Positions 37,297 through 50,472 of a DNA stretch of 64,000 nt are shown here, piece by piece. The stretch comes from Triops longicaudatus (Eukaryota; Arthropoda; Branchiopoda; Notostraca; Triopsidae). The notes under the pieces are model-generated. The model saw only the letters and a program-made list of their open reading frames with translations. It made no database searches and was not told the DNA's origin. The stretch lies in the NCBI GenBank assembly GCA_022885665.1, contig JAGQDJ010000063.1, forward strand, positions 62,001-126,000, read 5' to 3'. Position 1 is the stretch's first letter, and every line of letters begins with the position of its first letter. A program made the position numbers and the translations under genes.

Positions 37297-39633
37297 ATGG
37301 CCGGACGCGTGATTTGTGCCCGGTTTCCCGGCTTTTCTTGGCCGAATGCGAAGCTAAAAGCCCAAAATTTAATCGCAAACCGATTCCAGCATACTATAAC
37401 TGCTGTTCCCACAGAAAAGGTCTCACCTGACGCGCACTACCCTCCCATTTTAGACCCTTCTCCCGTAGCGAAAAAACAACGCGAAATCGCTCGATGGGCC
37501 GATCACATCAATTCCTTACCTTCTGTCGAAGAAAAGCTCTACGAGCTCAACATGCCGTGTTATTACGGATGGTGGACATGCCATTTAACCGACGAGCAGC
37601 TGTTCTACAACTCCACCTCGATGTTAAAGCTCATTACGCGCTCTAAAACCGAAAAAGGCCTCCCAGTCGAAGTTTATCAATCAAACGTTCAATCTCGTAT
37701 CGACTCCGTGCTCCCTGCCTTAAAATCCGCACTAGCTGACACTCTATCCGCCTACGGCACTCGGTAATCTTTTAAACCCATTGTCCTTAAAGATCGGGTA
37801 CGATTTGCAGTGCCTATACCTATAATACGTACCCTTTTTCAGTGCCATGCCACTATTTAGAGAAAAACATAAATTTTTATGCTTTTTGTTGTTTAGATCA
37901 GAGAGTGACCTAGCTTTAGGCATTCACCGCACATTGATGCGCGTGTTAGGCTCCTCAGAGGCGGGTTCACACTTGCGTTTTATCGAAAGCAGTCTCGACC
38001 CGCGCGTTGAAGCGTTTTGGACAGTCGGAAACATTAACCCTGACAAAAATATGATTAAAGCAAAGAAGAACACGAAGCCCAAATTATCCGAAGAACAAAT
38101 CTACGCTCCAGTCAATCGGTAATTTATAATATAAAAAAGAATATATTTTTTGAACTTATTAAAAAAATATTAAAAAGAATGGATAAAAGATTAAAAATTG
38201 TTTCTGCACAGAATTGGATCTGTTTCAGAACTTTTTGTACAATAAGTAAAACAAGGATGCACATTTTATTTTAAATATAAAATGTGTTTTAAAAATTATA
38301 TTAAGCATTTTTATCAACATATTTTTCTTTCTTTTAGGCCTTTCCAGTACATTAGCCGGCCACTGTTGCTGTTAAGAGGCGGAAAACCCTTAAAAGGCAT
38401 TTATCCGTTGGAAAACGCCGCAGAAAACGCAGAAACAGAGGCAGTTGAACGAATTCCGGATCCCAGAGCTTATGGTTACCATTTCAAGATGCGACACGGG
38501 ACAAATTTGCCCGGTTGTTGGCCCAATGCCGGCAACCAGTTCGGTTTCGTGTCCTGGCTGAAGCACGGACAAGAGCACAACGGCATGTCTTCGGAAGACA
38601 CGCGTCAGGCGCAAGCGTTGCAGCATTTATTTGGCTGGACGTTAGCTCAAGCTACGTGTTTAGGTAGAATAAAATGAAAAATTAGGTAGAATAAAATATT
38701 CTAAAATATTATAAAAAATATTCTAAAAATTATTACCAGATAAACAGCGAAACTTTAAACTGTTAAGTACTAAAGCAAATTAATATAAATAAAAAAAACA
38801 GGAAAATACATTAAAATGAATATAATTGACATTGTTTCGCGTTTGCTAACGTTTTTTGGTTAGGTTTCGGGCCTTATACGGAAACCACGGTTCCTTTACG
38901 CTCACAGTGCTTGATAATCAAAGGTGCGACTGTATCGGCCCACAACTTCCAGCTCAATACTTGTCGGTTACATGACCAGTACTCGCTCAACAACCCCAGA
39001 AGGAATATCTTGCAGTCGAGCGACGTTGTAGAACTGTGTCATTCGCTTGAAAGCCCAGTCAAAGGTATTTTTATTTTTGTTAAAAAAAAGTTATGATATT
39101 TTTTATATTTTCCCCTCGTTTTTCTTGATAATAAAAATGAAACATAACCATCGTACTAAGTTCTCTACCGTTTTTTTTAGCAATTGCTGATTAGTATGTT
39201 TCGTATGTTAATTAGCATTATTGTTGTAGGTGTTAACGAAGAAGCAGTGCGATTGTTAGCGTCTGTGTACTTGCAAGCACCAGAAGCTTCGGAGGCGGAG
39301 TTAGCGACATACTTGGCCAATAGGAGATTGGTGGCAGAAACAATGGAAGACGAAAAGAAACGAGAGGAATTTTTAAGAAATTTTTTCCATATGTATTCCA
39401 ACCGCCCAAGACACATTGAACGACCCGAGATTTTCATGTGGGAGAAGATTTACAAGGTGGATAATAACACGAGGTTCCAGGAACCACGGAGGAGATTCTT
39501 CGAGCTGAATGAAAATCCGTTGGATAGGAGATACGATGACCGTCGTTACAAAATCTTACCCCGCCATTTGCGAGATCCCCCCAAGAAGTCACGCAGAGGG
39601 CGTTTGCCAGTGATTCCCACGATTAAGCTTTGA
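37297..39633 (+). CDS. mRpS30: Mitochondrial ribosomal protein S30 / mL65 (PDCD9 family)
   Basis: Five exons: 37297-37763, 37897-38118, 38338-38663, 38864-39064, 39230-39633, 539 residues with phases agreeing. The basic N-terminus (MAGRVICARFPGF) looks like a mitochondrial targeting peptide. Family landmarks include MPCYYGWWTCHLTDEQ, RPLLLLRGGKP, HGTNLPGCWPN and the basic C-terminal RRFFELNENPLDRRYD. The protein belongs to the mitochondrial large subunit (mL65) despite its S30 name. It is divergent from FHIP on its left and in tandem with CPLANE2 on its right. An AATAAA at 39796-39801 may end the transcript. Confidence 0.92.
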
Positions 39634-40318
39634 AATGTGTGGGAGTGGTTTAGTCTTGTACGAATTTGAAAAATACAGAAATTGGAAATTATTTTTTTGG
39701 TAAATTGTTACTGATAAACTCTTCTTTCCATAATAGTTTTATGCGGGAAAAGGTAAGAAGCTGTACAGCGACATAAGCCGGAAAAATGTTAAGGTAATAA
39801 AAAGTTTTTTTTAATATTGTTTTAAAATATTTCTCATACATTTATATTGAATCATAGTACATTTTCTATTCATATTTGACCGTTTTGATTGGCCTAAAGC
39901 AGGACTGGTCCTGCAGCAACTTAAAAAGAAACGCCAGAAATTATTATCCGAGTTACCAACCGGCTTCTAAAATTACTAGACACCTTCAAGCACTGTGATG
40001 ACTCCAGCCTGAATGACTCGTTACGCTTCCAAACCTTCAGCAGCTCAGACTTCATTGTAGTTTCTATCGGCAGGTGGCTATACTGAGCATGGCGGGTAAC
40101 AAAATTTGTAATAAAAACTATATAGAACTAGAAAATAGGAAACGACGGAGTGTGAGAAGAAATTATGAAACAAATTAAGTTACATTACACACAAAAATAT
40201 TCTAAAAAATACCCAGGAAGGTCTTTAATGAAGCTCACAAGTTACTAAGTCAAAAACCACGCCCCCATCGTGAAAGGCAACATTATAGAAGAGTTGTCTT
40301 CTTTGCCAGCAAGGAGAA
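39634..40318. other. Intergenic, mRpS30 3' UTR and CPLANE2 upstream
   Basis: 685 bp; contains AATAAA at 39796-39801 and otherwise nothing recognisable. Confidence 0.5.
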
Positions 40319-41205
40319 ATGACAGAAATAGGACGTAGAAAGTTTGCTTTAATCGATGGAGAATGGGTGAACACCACCGAAGGTATGAATTACGTCAAGC
40401 AAATGTATAATCAAACATCAATGAAAAGGAAGTTGTTCGGAGTTCTGGAACACCCGAGTTTGATGCCAGGCATTCAGCAAGTGAATTTCAAAGTATTTCT
40501 GGCGGGAAAAGGGTCGGTGGGCAAGACGTACGCCATAGCTCGATTAGCAGACCAAGTCGACTTAAACAGTGTGATGAATCCGTCAGAAACCTTGGGCATA
40601 AGAGCAACAGATGTGTATTGGCCCGTGAGATTGCCGGATAAAATCGTCGTTTGCAAATTCCAGTTTTGGGATGCAGGAGAAAGCTGCAGCAAGAAATACA
40701 GCCATATCTTACCTGTAATCACAAAATTATACTTTCATTCAGTTTTGCTTTCAGTGTCTTTAATTTAATTTTTTTGTCATTTTTATTTTTTATGTATTTT
40801 TAAACATTTTTGTACTTTTTACAGGCATGCCAGGAAAATTTGGACGGAATATTACAGACATTTTCCTTCAACGACAGGCAAACATTCCTAGACGCAGTGG
40901 CGCAATTCGAAGTCCAGGAATCCAGCATAGATAAGCCGTTGTTAATGCTATTAGGAACGAGGTAATGTTCAGCAATATAAGCTTCTTACAGCAAAATTGA
41001 AAAGTAGTACTAAAGCAAACTTGTGTCTTGCAGCTGGTCGGAGACTTGTGAATGGGAAGCCGAAGTGCGAGATTTCGAAAAGCGGCACAAAACGACAGTT
41101 TTGCGAATAAAACTTGACCTGAATTCGGACAAACACCGTACCAGAGAAGTTAACGATGTTCTGAACGTACTATGTGATGCGCTATTAGTAAAAAATTACG
41201 CGTGA
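40319..41205 (+). CDS. CPLANE2: Ciliogenesis small GTPase CPLANE2/RSG1
   Basis: Three exons: 40319-40714, 40825-40961, 41034-41205, 234 residues. The P-loop GKGSVGKT lies at 63-70 and the switch II equivalent is WDAGE at 117-121, followed by ACQENLDGILQTFSF. WD.GE in place of the Ras-type DTAGQ is shared with RSG1 (REM2- and Rab-like GTPase 1). Where Ras proteins have NKxD this protein has LLGTRSW, so guanine specificity may be altered, as in RSG1. There is no C-terminal prenylation cysteine motif (it ends KNYA). RSG1 works with the CPLANE planar-polarity effectors to start cilium assembly, so ciliated sensory neurons are the likely site of action. Confidence 0.88.
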
Positions 41206-41686
41206 AGCGAAATCGATGCCGTGGTTTTGGGTATTTAATTAAACCTTGTAACTCTGTCTGACCATTCCACATATAATTACCATGAAGGAGCTTTTCCTCG
41301 TGAAAAATATTAAATCCATACCAAAATAATAATCATAAAAGTTATTGACTGACTGAAAGTTACATTGAAATAAAGCTGTAAATAAATTAATATTAATATA
41401 ATGGATCAATTTCTTTCAAAAATAATTTGAACGGTACGGAGAAAAGCTGGTATCACATATTATCAGGAAAATAAAATTTAAATTCTAAAAAATAAAAGTC
41501 TAAAAAAAAGCATTTTGCTATAAAATTCAGAAAATTTAGGACTACTTTTCGCGCCATTCCAAGCGGTTCGCGGACAGAAAATAGGCTCCGCCCCATAACA
41601 ACAACAGCGGCAAGCCTTGAAAGCTTGTAAGAACGCCATGGGTCAACACATACAGCTTTTCACTTTCTTTCTATGAATTAAAAAAA
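41206..41686. other. Intergenic between CPLANE2 and GON4L
   Basis: About 480 bp holding the CPLANE2 3' UTR and the GON4L promoter. No coding signal. Confidence 0.5.
41369..41374 (+). terminator. Polyadenylation signal of CPLANE2
   Basis: AATAAA 164 bp after the stop, with a second copy at 41381-41386. Confidence 0.45.
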
Positions 41687-44600
41687 ATGGCAGAAATGGA
41701 CCAGAATGAGACTGATAGCTACCACTTGGAGCAGCTTCACCACAATATCGAAATACTAAACCGTGGTAACGTTCCAAAACATATCGAACTTGAGAAAACT
41801 GTAACCCAAAACAATGACGCGGAACATTCAACTGCTCAGTTAAACAAAATTCCAGCTACTGGATGTCTTCAACAGGTCTGTTGTGTATATAAGAACAATA
41901 TGTTTAATAATGTTCAACAAAATTCTTCGCCTTTGCAGTTGAAATCCACCCAAAGCTGCAAATCCGCGGCTTCAAGTTTCCGCACACCGCTCAAAGTTTC
42001 GTCCAGAAGTGCCTCCAAAGCCCCAGATTCCACATCTTCCACGAAACGCAAACGTCGGCCATTGTCTCCGGTGAAAACTCCAAGGAAAATGCGCTCTGTT
42101 TCGCCCGTTTCTCTTGAGGTCACCCTACAATGCGAAGCAAGCGATTTGGACGCTGCACTGGACGAAAAAGCGGCTAAAAAAGGACTTAATGCTGTTAACG
42201 TTAAAAACCTCATCAAAGTAAAAAGAAAGAAAATAAAAAACGAAAAACAATAAATAAATAAAAGTTTCTCCATTAAAAGTTTCTCCATTAGAATTAAATT
42301 AAGATGAAAGTTAACGTTTTTCTCTCGTCTTAGAATGTTTTGACGCACGAAAGTGTCGTTCGTTTGGTCAAAAACGCCATGGAAGGCAAACCGACTTCCG
42401 AAGAAGATGCGTTGGAATATGCGGCGTATCGGTTAACGAGATCTAAAACTAAAACGAGGTGAAAGCTGCGTACTTAACAACTTCCAAGTTTGAACAGGAA
42501 TTACAACTCATTAGACTTCAGTAACTGCTTCGTCGGTTTTTATTTTGAGCGTCATTCAAAGATTTCACAAAATGCTCAAAGCCAAAGTTTTCGGATTAAT
42601 TACTTCAAAATGCTAGATCAGCATAAGCTGCAAATAGCTATTTTTGTAATATTAAATGAGTTAGAAAACCGATAAAGAACATTGACTGTACTGCATTCAG
42701 TTATTAAATTCGTAACTAATTCTCAATTTTATTCAATAGTTGTACGAGTTCGCGAGCACAGTCGACGTTGCCCCCAAGTTCGCCCTTATCGACAGCCTGT
42801 CTTATTGCGCACGAGTTTTCCGAAGATTCCAGCGGTGAAGATTACCAGCCAGGCGAAGATGAAGAGGTCTGATATTTTTTTTAAAAAAAGAACCTAAATA
42901 ATGTTTGAATTTCATACTGAAACCACTTTTGACCTTCGAACCGTTTTTAAAGCCAATTTTTTGAGCATAAATAGCTAAATCGAATTGGAGTCCATAACAA
43001 CTTGGTACAGTGATAATGCTATATCCTCATAGCACCGTACCACTTTTTTATGAGCTTCATAGAGTAAAACATCGTTTTACGCCAGTTCCAGCGTTTTCAA
43101 ATTTCCTATACCAAAAGACAACAGTGCAACTTAGAAGCTCCTTCTTGTCAGAAAAATTGTACAGTAACCATTCTCTCTGTTACCTAAACTAAAACACTGG
43201 CAGCCTTCACCTGCAACCTTCAATTTGGTGTTCAAAGTTACCTAGCAAAATCCGCCCCTTTTTCCGCGTTATAGCTTATGGGTTTTTGGTGGTCAACGCG
43301 TACTCAACCGAAATATAAACTTAAAAAATCGACATTGATACCATAAAATTATTTACTTTCAGAAATTAATTTTATTTCACATTACAGAGTGATGATGAGA
43401 GCATCATGTCACCCAGAACAATCAGCAACATCGGCTCTCCCGCTACACCGAGTACCAGCAGCACCCGTAGCGCCTCCAAGGATTCTGGCGAAGGCACGCC
43501 CAAAACGCCTCAGCCGCCGACGTTCAAAAGACCTACTTTACACAAAAAAGCGCTAAATTTCGACGAAGAAGCCGACAAGATCGGTCTGCGAACCCGGTCC
43601 CGGTTGCACCTCAAGGACACGCCCCTTGAGCAAATCGAAGCCTCCTTCGTGCCACCGGACATCACTTTGGACATGTACGACATGGAGTGCGACGACGAAG
43701 ACTGGAAAAACTTCTTGCGAGAATTCGCTTGGCCTTCCGATTGCGCCTCGGCTGAAGTCCCCGACGACGAAGACGCAGATCCGGAGTACAACATCCTGGA
43801 AGACGAAGAAGAACCGGAAGAAGATCGCGAAGAGCTCAGAAAAGATCGCGCTGTCCAGATTTCTAAGCAAGAGGTCCAGCAACTGATCTCCGAACTGGTC
43901 CAAGATCTCGAATCCAGCGACGACGAGGTTGATAACGACCATCTTCCTACCTTCCCGACTCCGGCGCCTGGCCTAGCTCCTCCTCCTGCGCTAGAAACGG
44001 CCGCTGTTCCTTCAGAAGTCGCTGCAGTTCCGTCGCCAGGGAAAGTACTTCCTCTGCCTTCTGTTCCTATGGTCGTTGAAATACCTCCCGTAGCCCCGCC
44101 CACTCTCGTACCGAATTTTCAAGTTACGAACTGCGTTATCGTGGAATTTCGACCAGAGCCACCTGGTCCCACGTGGGAGCAACTGGAAGCAGAGCGCGTT
44201 TTTCGGCTTTGTTTGGAGGAACAGTTGCGTAAACACGTCCAGTTGCTCACGCAGGTGACGCTGATCAGCGCCCAGCAGCCTGAGTTTGCGCAGCAGACGC
44301 AGGAATGCCGCCAAATGCTGGCTTCGCTCGAAACGGTAATAAAGAGCCAATCCAAGCCGTTGCAGGTGTGCAACCTGGCCGAAGCGCAGCACTTGACTGA
44401 CACGTGGTGCAAACATGTCCAGTTTCACCCCGATTTTGGCTACCGGAAGCAATTAGGAGGGAAGACTCCGAACGCCCGGACGCCGCTAAGAATGGGACTG
44501 GAGTTTCGGAAAGATTTGGTGGCGGTAATGAAGCAAAGTAGGGTGTTTTTGTACCCGGAATTACTGCCGGGCTCGCCATACTTCCGTTTGCCCCAAAATC

Positions 44601-47600
44601 TGCCCGAAGCTTCCATTGGTTCGCCGGTGGAGGATCAGCTACTGGCCATGGCATTGGAAAGATTCCATGCCGAGACGGAGAAGAAGTTTAAGCATTGGGG
44701 CGTGGCCGTCGTCAAGCACGAGTTGATAAAAGCCATTCAGGTAACTAAAAAGTGATAATGACGTTTATTTCGTTCGTCAGCCTATCAAAAATTTAAAAAA
44801 TAAAGTTAAATGTCTTTTATGTACAGTTCATAGCTTCAGTTGCCGATAGATGGCTTTTCTGAAACGAGATGAACAGCAAAAAATCGATTCTTATTTACTT
44901 AAAATACAATTCTGATTTAATAAAGGCATTTTTTTCGGTTTCCAGGCGAATTACATGCCATGGTTAAGCCTGAAGAAACTGGAAGCCAGGATTGACCGGT
45001 TAAGACGGCCGACCGTTAAACAAGGCAACCCAGTCCAGTATTACTTCATGTACGGGAAAGCACCGGACGTACCCCGGACTTTACAGCCGTTTGACCCTTA
45101 TCGGAGACTCCAGGATGTGCCGGGTGAGCTTTTGCCCCCTAGATGGCGCAGTTTGCTAGGTCCGGCGTGTAACCGCGCCCTCAAGGCTCGAAAATCCGTT
45201 ACGGAAACGCCCATTCGTCCTAGTGAGAAGAGAAAGAAACCTGCTAAAAAAACTCAGACTTCCAAAGTGAGTGCAAAAGCTGTTGGTGCGAAAAGTACAA
45301 GTACTACGGCACCGACGAACGTACTGGAAAGTACTCAGCTGCCAGTCGTGTGCAAAACGCCGGAACCGACCATTTTCGGTATGGAGAACGATCCGAGTGT
45401 GAGTACGTTGCAGAGTGTCTCGCAGGTTATCGCGACCAGTATCGGGAACGTGATTTTAAGCATGCCAATGCTGCACACGCCCCAAAAAGCGCCAGCCACG
45501 CCCCTGAAAACGCCCTTGAAGCTGATCAACTCACCGGTGAAACGATCTCCGCGTAAAAAGAATCTTCCGTCATCTAGAAAGAGTGCAGTAATTTCGCCCG
45601 TAAAGCCTCTAGATAGCAGTATGAGATTAAATGAAACAATTACTAAGAAGCCTAAGCGTTACGTGATGCTGAAGACAACGGGTCCGAATACCGCCATTGT
45701 GGGTAATGTGTGGGTTCCTCCGGAGTATGAGTTCTCTTGTGTCAAAACTGTGGAAGAATTGAAAGCGAAACTGGGCATTGAGCCAGTGACATCCACGCCG
45801 TTCAAGTTACCTAGAAGGTTTAAACAGGAACGGGTGGAAAGGGACGAAGCGTCGTCAGATTCAGAGGAAGAAACGGATAAAGAGAAAACGGAGCAAAGTT
45901 TATACATTGCGGAATCATTTCATAGCAACAATGAAAGAAGATTTGCAGAGGAGGGTAATTCCACCAGAAATGAGAGTTATGACGATGAAACGGGGCCGAT
46001 GTCGACGGATATTTCTGGAATCGAATTCGGTGTCGAGAGCAGCGTCCTGATAAAACAAGCCGCGAACGGGGTAGGCCCAACCGCGGGCGAACCGAAGGCA
46101 GCGGATGGAGGAACGGCGGATTCGGGTTCAACTGCCGGCAACACTGGGGAAGCGGGGGGAAGCCAGCGTTCGATTGACTGGGGAGCGGGTGGCGATGGCG
46201 AGGGAGAAAAAGATTCGATTCCTCCCAAGAAGCTTCCAGAGGACAAAATGGAGGACGAGGATTCGGAAAAAGAGCGCGAGGATGATAAAACAGATAACCA
46301 GGCTGATTTAGCAGCGTTTATGCAAGCGTCAGTAACAATTAAACCCCAGAAACGCAGTAGAGGGTCAAAGCAACAACGAAAGAAGCGAAAAGAGGAAAAA
46401 ATGACGCGGGGAATTATTGCGTCCATTGAAGCTCAGTCGCCCGAGAAGGTTGATAAAGGAGCTTTTGGAGAAAAATATTTTCGAGATGTTAGAGAAGCTT
46501 TGGAAACGACGGAACCGGAGAATTTCCGTCGTTTTGTAGTAACCTTGGCACAAATCCAGCATACCGGGTTTAACGTGGTTCAAGTTTATGAAGATTTGAA
46601 AGATATCCTGAAGAACCATCCGTTGTTGTTGGGAGAGTTTGTTGCCTTCTTAACGCCACTGCAAGCTGTCCAAATCGGAAAGCAGTTCGAACACTTCATG
46701 ATCACCAAGATGAGAGATTTCTTAGTTAAGCTCCAGGTGAGAAAAGCTACGTACCAAGTGTACTACGTATTTATCGCTGTGGAGTCTCTTTAGATTGAAT
46801 TGATATAATTTGATTAAAATGCTTTGTTAAAATTACTCTTGAGCTCCCAGCTTTGCGAGGATTACGTAAATGTTTCAGTTTTGGCGGGAAAATCCTTTGT
46901 TAGCTTAAGTTAACGTTTCTGCCGCCAGATGGCCTTTGAACACACGGCAAACTCATGTTTCACATAATTAAGTTATAAATTAAGATCGTCTGTAAAGATT
47001 TTTTTACATTTTGTTTTGCTATAGGCGCAGTTTTCGGATAACAAAAACCGGTTAAAGAAGATCGTGAAAACTTTGAGCGAAATTCAAGCCCTACCCGGCG
47101 TGACCGTTGGCCAAGTTAAGGCCGCCATCTTGCCTCTACTGAAAGGTTATCCCTACCTGGTTGATACATTTCTGCAGCTTCTCCCCCAAGAAGCTCCGCC
47201 CTTAAAGTAAGCTTACTAACAATCTTTTAGTCTGTTTGTTCTTATAACTTCTCTCGTGTCAACAAAAGCTTGCTAGATAGTCAAGATTTTGAAGAAATCG
47301 AGATGCCCGAGTCGGATAAGTCCGGTAATAGCGACTTCGAGACGATTGTGCTTCCTGATACGGAAGACTTGTACGGAACTGAGAAGTGTCCTTGCAACTG
47401 TCACGAAGTTGAAGCCAAACCTCGTCAAAGCCACTGCGTGCAGTGCATTCAGAAGGTATACTAAAACACTCACAACTTAATACATTAAGAATAATACAGT
47501 AATACAATAATTCTTATATTTAAAAAATCTTCAGATCGCAGACGGTAAAGCGTCCACTCACGCCAGCAAATCTCTCAAACTCGTTACGGTTCCCATGCCC

Positions 47601-47684
47601 AAAGTGGCATCTTCCCCTAGCGGGGGTTTGAAGAAATCTTCTCCGCGTAGACCCGTGAAACCCCGCACTGCGAAGAGAAAGTAG
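41687..47684 (+). CDS. GON4L: GON-4-like nuclear protein
   Basis: Nine exons: 41687-41875, 41939-42217, 42334-42458, 42740-42866, 43388-44740, 44946-46736, 47025-47206, 47269-47455, 47535-47684, 1460 residues with consistent phases. The N-terminus is basic with SP/TP sites. Conserved GON4L blocks are EYNILEDEEEPEEDREELR, the QLRKHVQLLTQVTL helix, VFLYPELLPGSPYF and EDQLLAMALERF. The seventh exon resembles a paired amphipathic helix region (AAILPLLKGYPYLVDTFLQL), which in this family and Sin3 mediates co-repressor contacts. The eighth has a cysteine cluster, CPCNCH and CVQC, that could bind zinc. GON4L is a chromatin-associated regulator of cell division and gonad or blood development. No SANT-like C-terminal domain was seen. 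Confidence 0.9.
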
Positions 47685-48296
47685 TCCCCGCTGTGTGATT
47701 ATTTTGTATTACGCTCTTGTCATGTAAAAATAACGTGTTTCAACTATTTCCTTACGAACGATAAAATATCGTACATGAATATATAAACACATATCCAAGA
47801 TACGTTTTGTACGAATTACCGCAGAATAAAAAATGCTTCTGTTTACAAGACAGTCGTTTACCACAAGGCGCTTTTAACGGCTAGAATTGCAAAATCCGCC
47901 GTTAGACGCTAAAATACTGCAGTAGCCATAAGACTCGGCTTAGTGTTCAGTTTTCTTTGTTGGTCGAAAGGATTGACGGAATTTCATTGCTTTTAGTTCA
48001 GCTATACCATCTGTATCGGGCACATTGATGACTAAATCCTTTACGTCATTTTTCGTTTTATTCGGATTTAATTTTTTATGGAAGTTTACGTTACTGTTAT
48101 GGTTTTACTTTAATTTAGCATCTAACGGCGGATTTTTAATTTCCTTTGCACCCTTTAGATGGCGTGAGTGAATTTGGTAAAGACTACTCTCAAGAGTATT
48201 CTAATCAACTGTCTAATTTTCCTTACTTACCCATCTTTCTTGATCATTTTTTTTTCTGTTTTATAACCTTAATTTACCAAGTTGAATTAATGAAAG
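47685..48296. other. Convergent 3' region GON4L/EDC3
   Basis: 612 bp with the GON4L polyadenylation signal and a TTTAGATGGCG motif at 48154-48164 resembling a CTCF core. No gene seen. Confidence 0.5.
47825..47830 (+). terminator. Polyadenylation signal of GON4L
   Basis: AATAAA 141 bp after the stop. Confidence 0.45.
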
Positions 48297-50472
48297 TTAG
48301 TTAGGATGAAGGGGGATGACATGTTTGGCTCCAAAAGGGGGCGAATAGGTGATTCCCACGTCCTGGAACGCTTGTTGAGGAATCGCGAAGTTGTAAAGGT
48401 ACAATTTGGCTCGGTCTTCGCCATGGGCCAATGGCAAGCCGGGCATTAAAGTGCACTTGATCTTTAAACTGGGTAAAGCGGACGACAACGGAGGATCTAG
48501 GGCGATAATGGGCGCGGATTGCGAATTGGCCCAGTTCACCGCTACAGTTTTAAAGGCTATACTCGGACCCGAGTTGTCAGCCAGAAACGGATCTTCCAAC
48601 GCAGCAATAATAAGATCTACTCGTTGCTCAGGTAACGATTGTATCGAGGTGACGATGGATTGACCGGCAGCTCGGTATAACGCCAGTTCCTGCGCTATTG
48701 CAGTGCCATACTGCGGATTCGGGTCGATGACTACCGCCGTTTGGACCCCGTGCGAGGCTAGATGGCGCGCTGTGCAGATGGCTCCACTGGCTTCGGCATG
48801 GACCCCCGCCAAAACGCAAACGAAAGGAGTTTGGTGGGCGTTTTTCGGGATGAGACGGTGAACGCCCCCTACCAGCTGCACAGCCATGTCGGTGGCAGCC
48901 CGGGCGGTTAACTCGGCCCGCCGCTCGCTGGTTAAGCCGTAAGACTCGGCTTGCGCTAACAACTTGCTCCGTAAGGTCAGGCTCACACTGGGGACGATTA
49001 AACCGGTATCTAACGATATAAAATTTTACTACAAAATTCTTAAGAAAAATAAACAAGATTTTTAGAAATAATAATAACTAGATAAAATAACCTTAATAAT
49101 TAAAATTAAGCTCATGTAAATATACGAATAGTTAAAACAGAGATGAAGTAAATAAATCTTTTGTATTTATTTATTTGCTTATTTATTATTATTATTTTTT
49201 ATCATTAGTATTTTTGTAAACAGAGTAAGCCAAGGCTTATTTCTGCATAGTTCAGTTTGATGTTACCTGTTACGAATTCTTTTAAGGAGGGTTCAGGAAG
49301 GTGAATTTGACGGTAGGTGGGCGGAGCTGCAGTCAGTACGTTTTCGTCGTATTTGTAGTTTTGCTTCACCACGTTCGTTTCTACTAATCTGATGACGTCG
49401 GGCTTCTGTGCTGCGGAGATTTCTTGCATTATGGCCTGCAAATAAACATTGATATCGTCAACAATATCAAGACAAAAAATATAGAAACAAAACCATTTCT
49501 TTTTCAGTCTATTTCAGATTCTATTTCCAAATTTCGCTTTAATACTTGTTTGTTGAAGAGGGCCAAATTCTTCTCGAAATCAAAATCGTCCTGAAAATTG
49601 ATTTCTTGGCCAAAACAGGCGTCGTCTTTCTCCTGGCGTGTTCTGGGTCGTTCTTTTCTCAATGGAGTTCTTTGCCCCTCGCTTCCTGAAACCAACACAA
49701 CACATTAGAAAACGAAAGAATGATTTTTTTTATATTTTCTTATTTTTTACATATTTTCTACAGTTTATTTTTTATTTATTTATTTCATATTTTACTATTT
49801 TTTACATAAATTTTATTATTTTATTTCTATTTTTTATTTATTTATATTTGCTTTTATGAAGCCCAATTTTTATTTTATTAAGTACCATATTGCTGTCGAT
49901 CATCGACCAATTTTCGCGGCGAGTCTTTGGGTTGGAAGCGTTGGAAAGCCCCGCCTTCGCTTCCAGTACGTCCCATTTTCCTTAGGCTCGTATCGGGCTG
50001 GGAATCTTGTCTCTGGAGAGGTCGGACTGGCTGTCTTTTCGGTTCTTCTCCAACAGCCATTGATTCGGCTTTGACGCTCGGTTGCGAGATTATGTTCAAG
50101 CCCAGGATATCACACGCACTGCGATTTAAACGTGATTAGATTTCACGGAAATATTATTTTACTTTTACTTACTTCCCTTTTTTTGTTACATTTATTTTTG
50201 TGTATTTTATTACAGCTGTTTTAGCCTGTTAAGTTAATTAAGGCTAACTTACGCAAAGTTTGCAAGTTCTCTGTGGACTTATGACATTAAAGCACCGTGA
50301 TAAGTTACCTGAGGGTGACTTGGTCCACTTGGCAGCGTAAACCATTCCTAAAGACTTGTTTGAGCGAAATGGTTTGTTGGACAGCATCAACAGATGTGAC
50401 TAAGCCTTGATAGACACCCAAAGTTTCCCCACAATCAATGGAGATTGTGCAGCCTAGAAAGCGTTCAGCCAT
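48297..50472 (-). CDS. EDC3: Enhancer of mRNA decapping 3
   Basis: Five exons: 50472-50309, 50118-49886, 49685-49546, 49435-49267, 49009-48297, 472 residues with all phases consistent. The N-terminal LSm domain is residues 1-55 (FLGCTISIDCGETLGVYQG). The FDF motif region is about 150-178 (FQDDFDFEKNLALF). The C-terminal YjeF-N Rossmann domain is about 233-472, with GGVHRLIPKN, VDLIIAAL and GLPLAHGEDR, ending FGAKHVIPLHPN. EDC3 is a P-body scaffold: LSm binds Dcp2 or Pcm1 peptides, FDF binds the helicase Me31B/DDX6, and the YjeF domain dimerises. The start Met is at the LSm beginning, as in the family. Confidence 0.94.

Noticed and set aside
43510..44654. Long minus-strand ORFs opposite GON4L
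   Set aside because: Shadows of a GC-rich, acid-rich coding exon; the plus frame matches GON4L.
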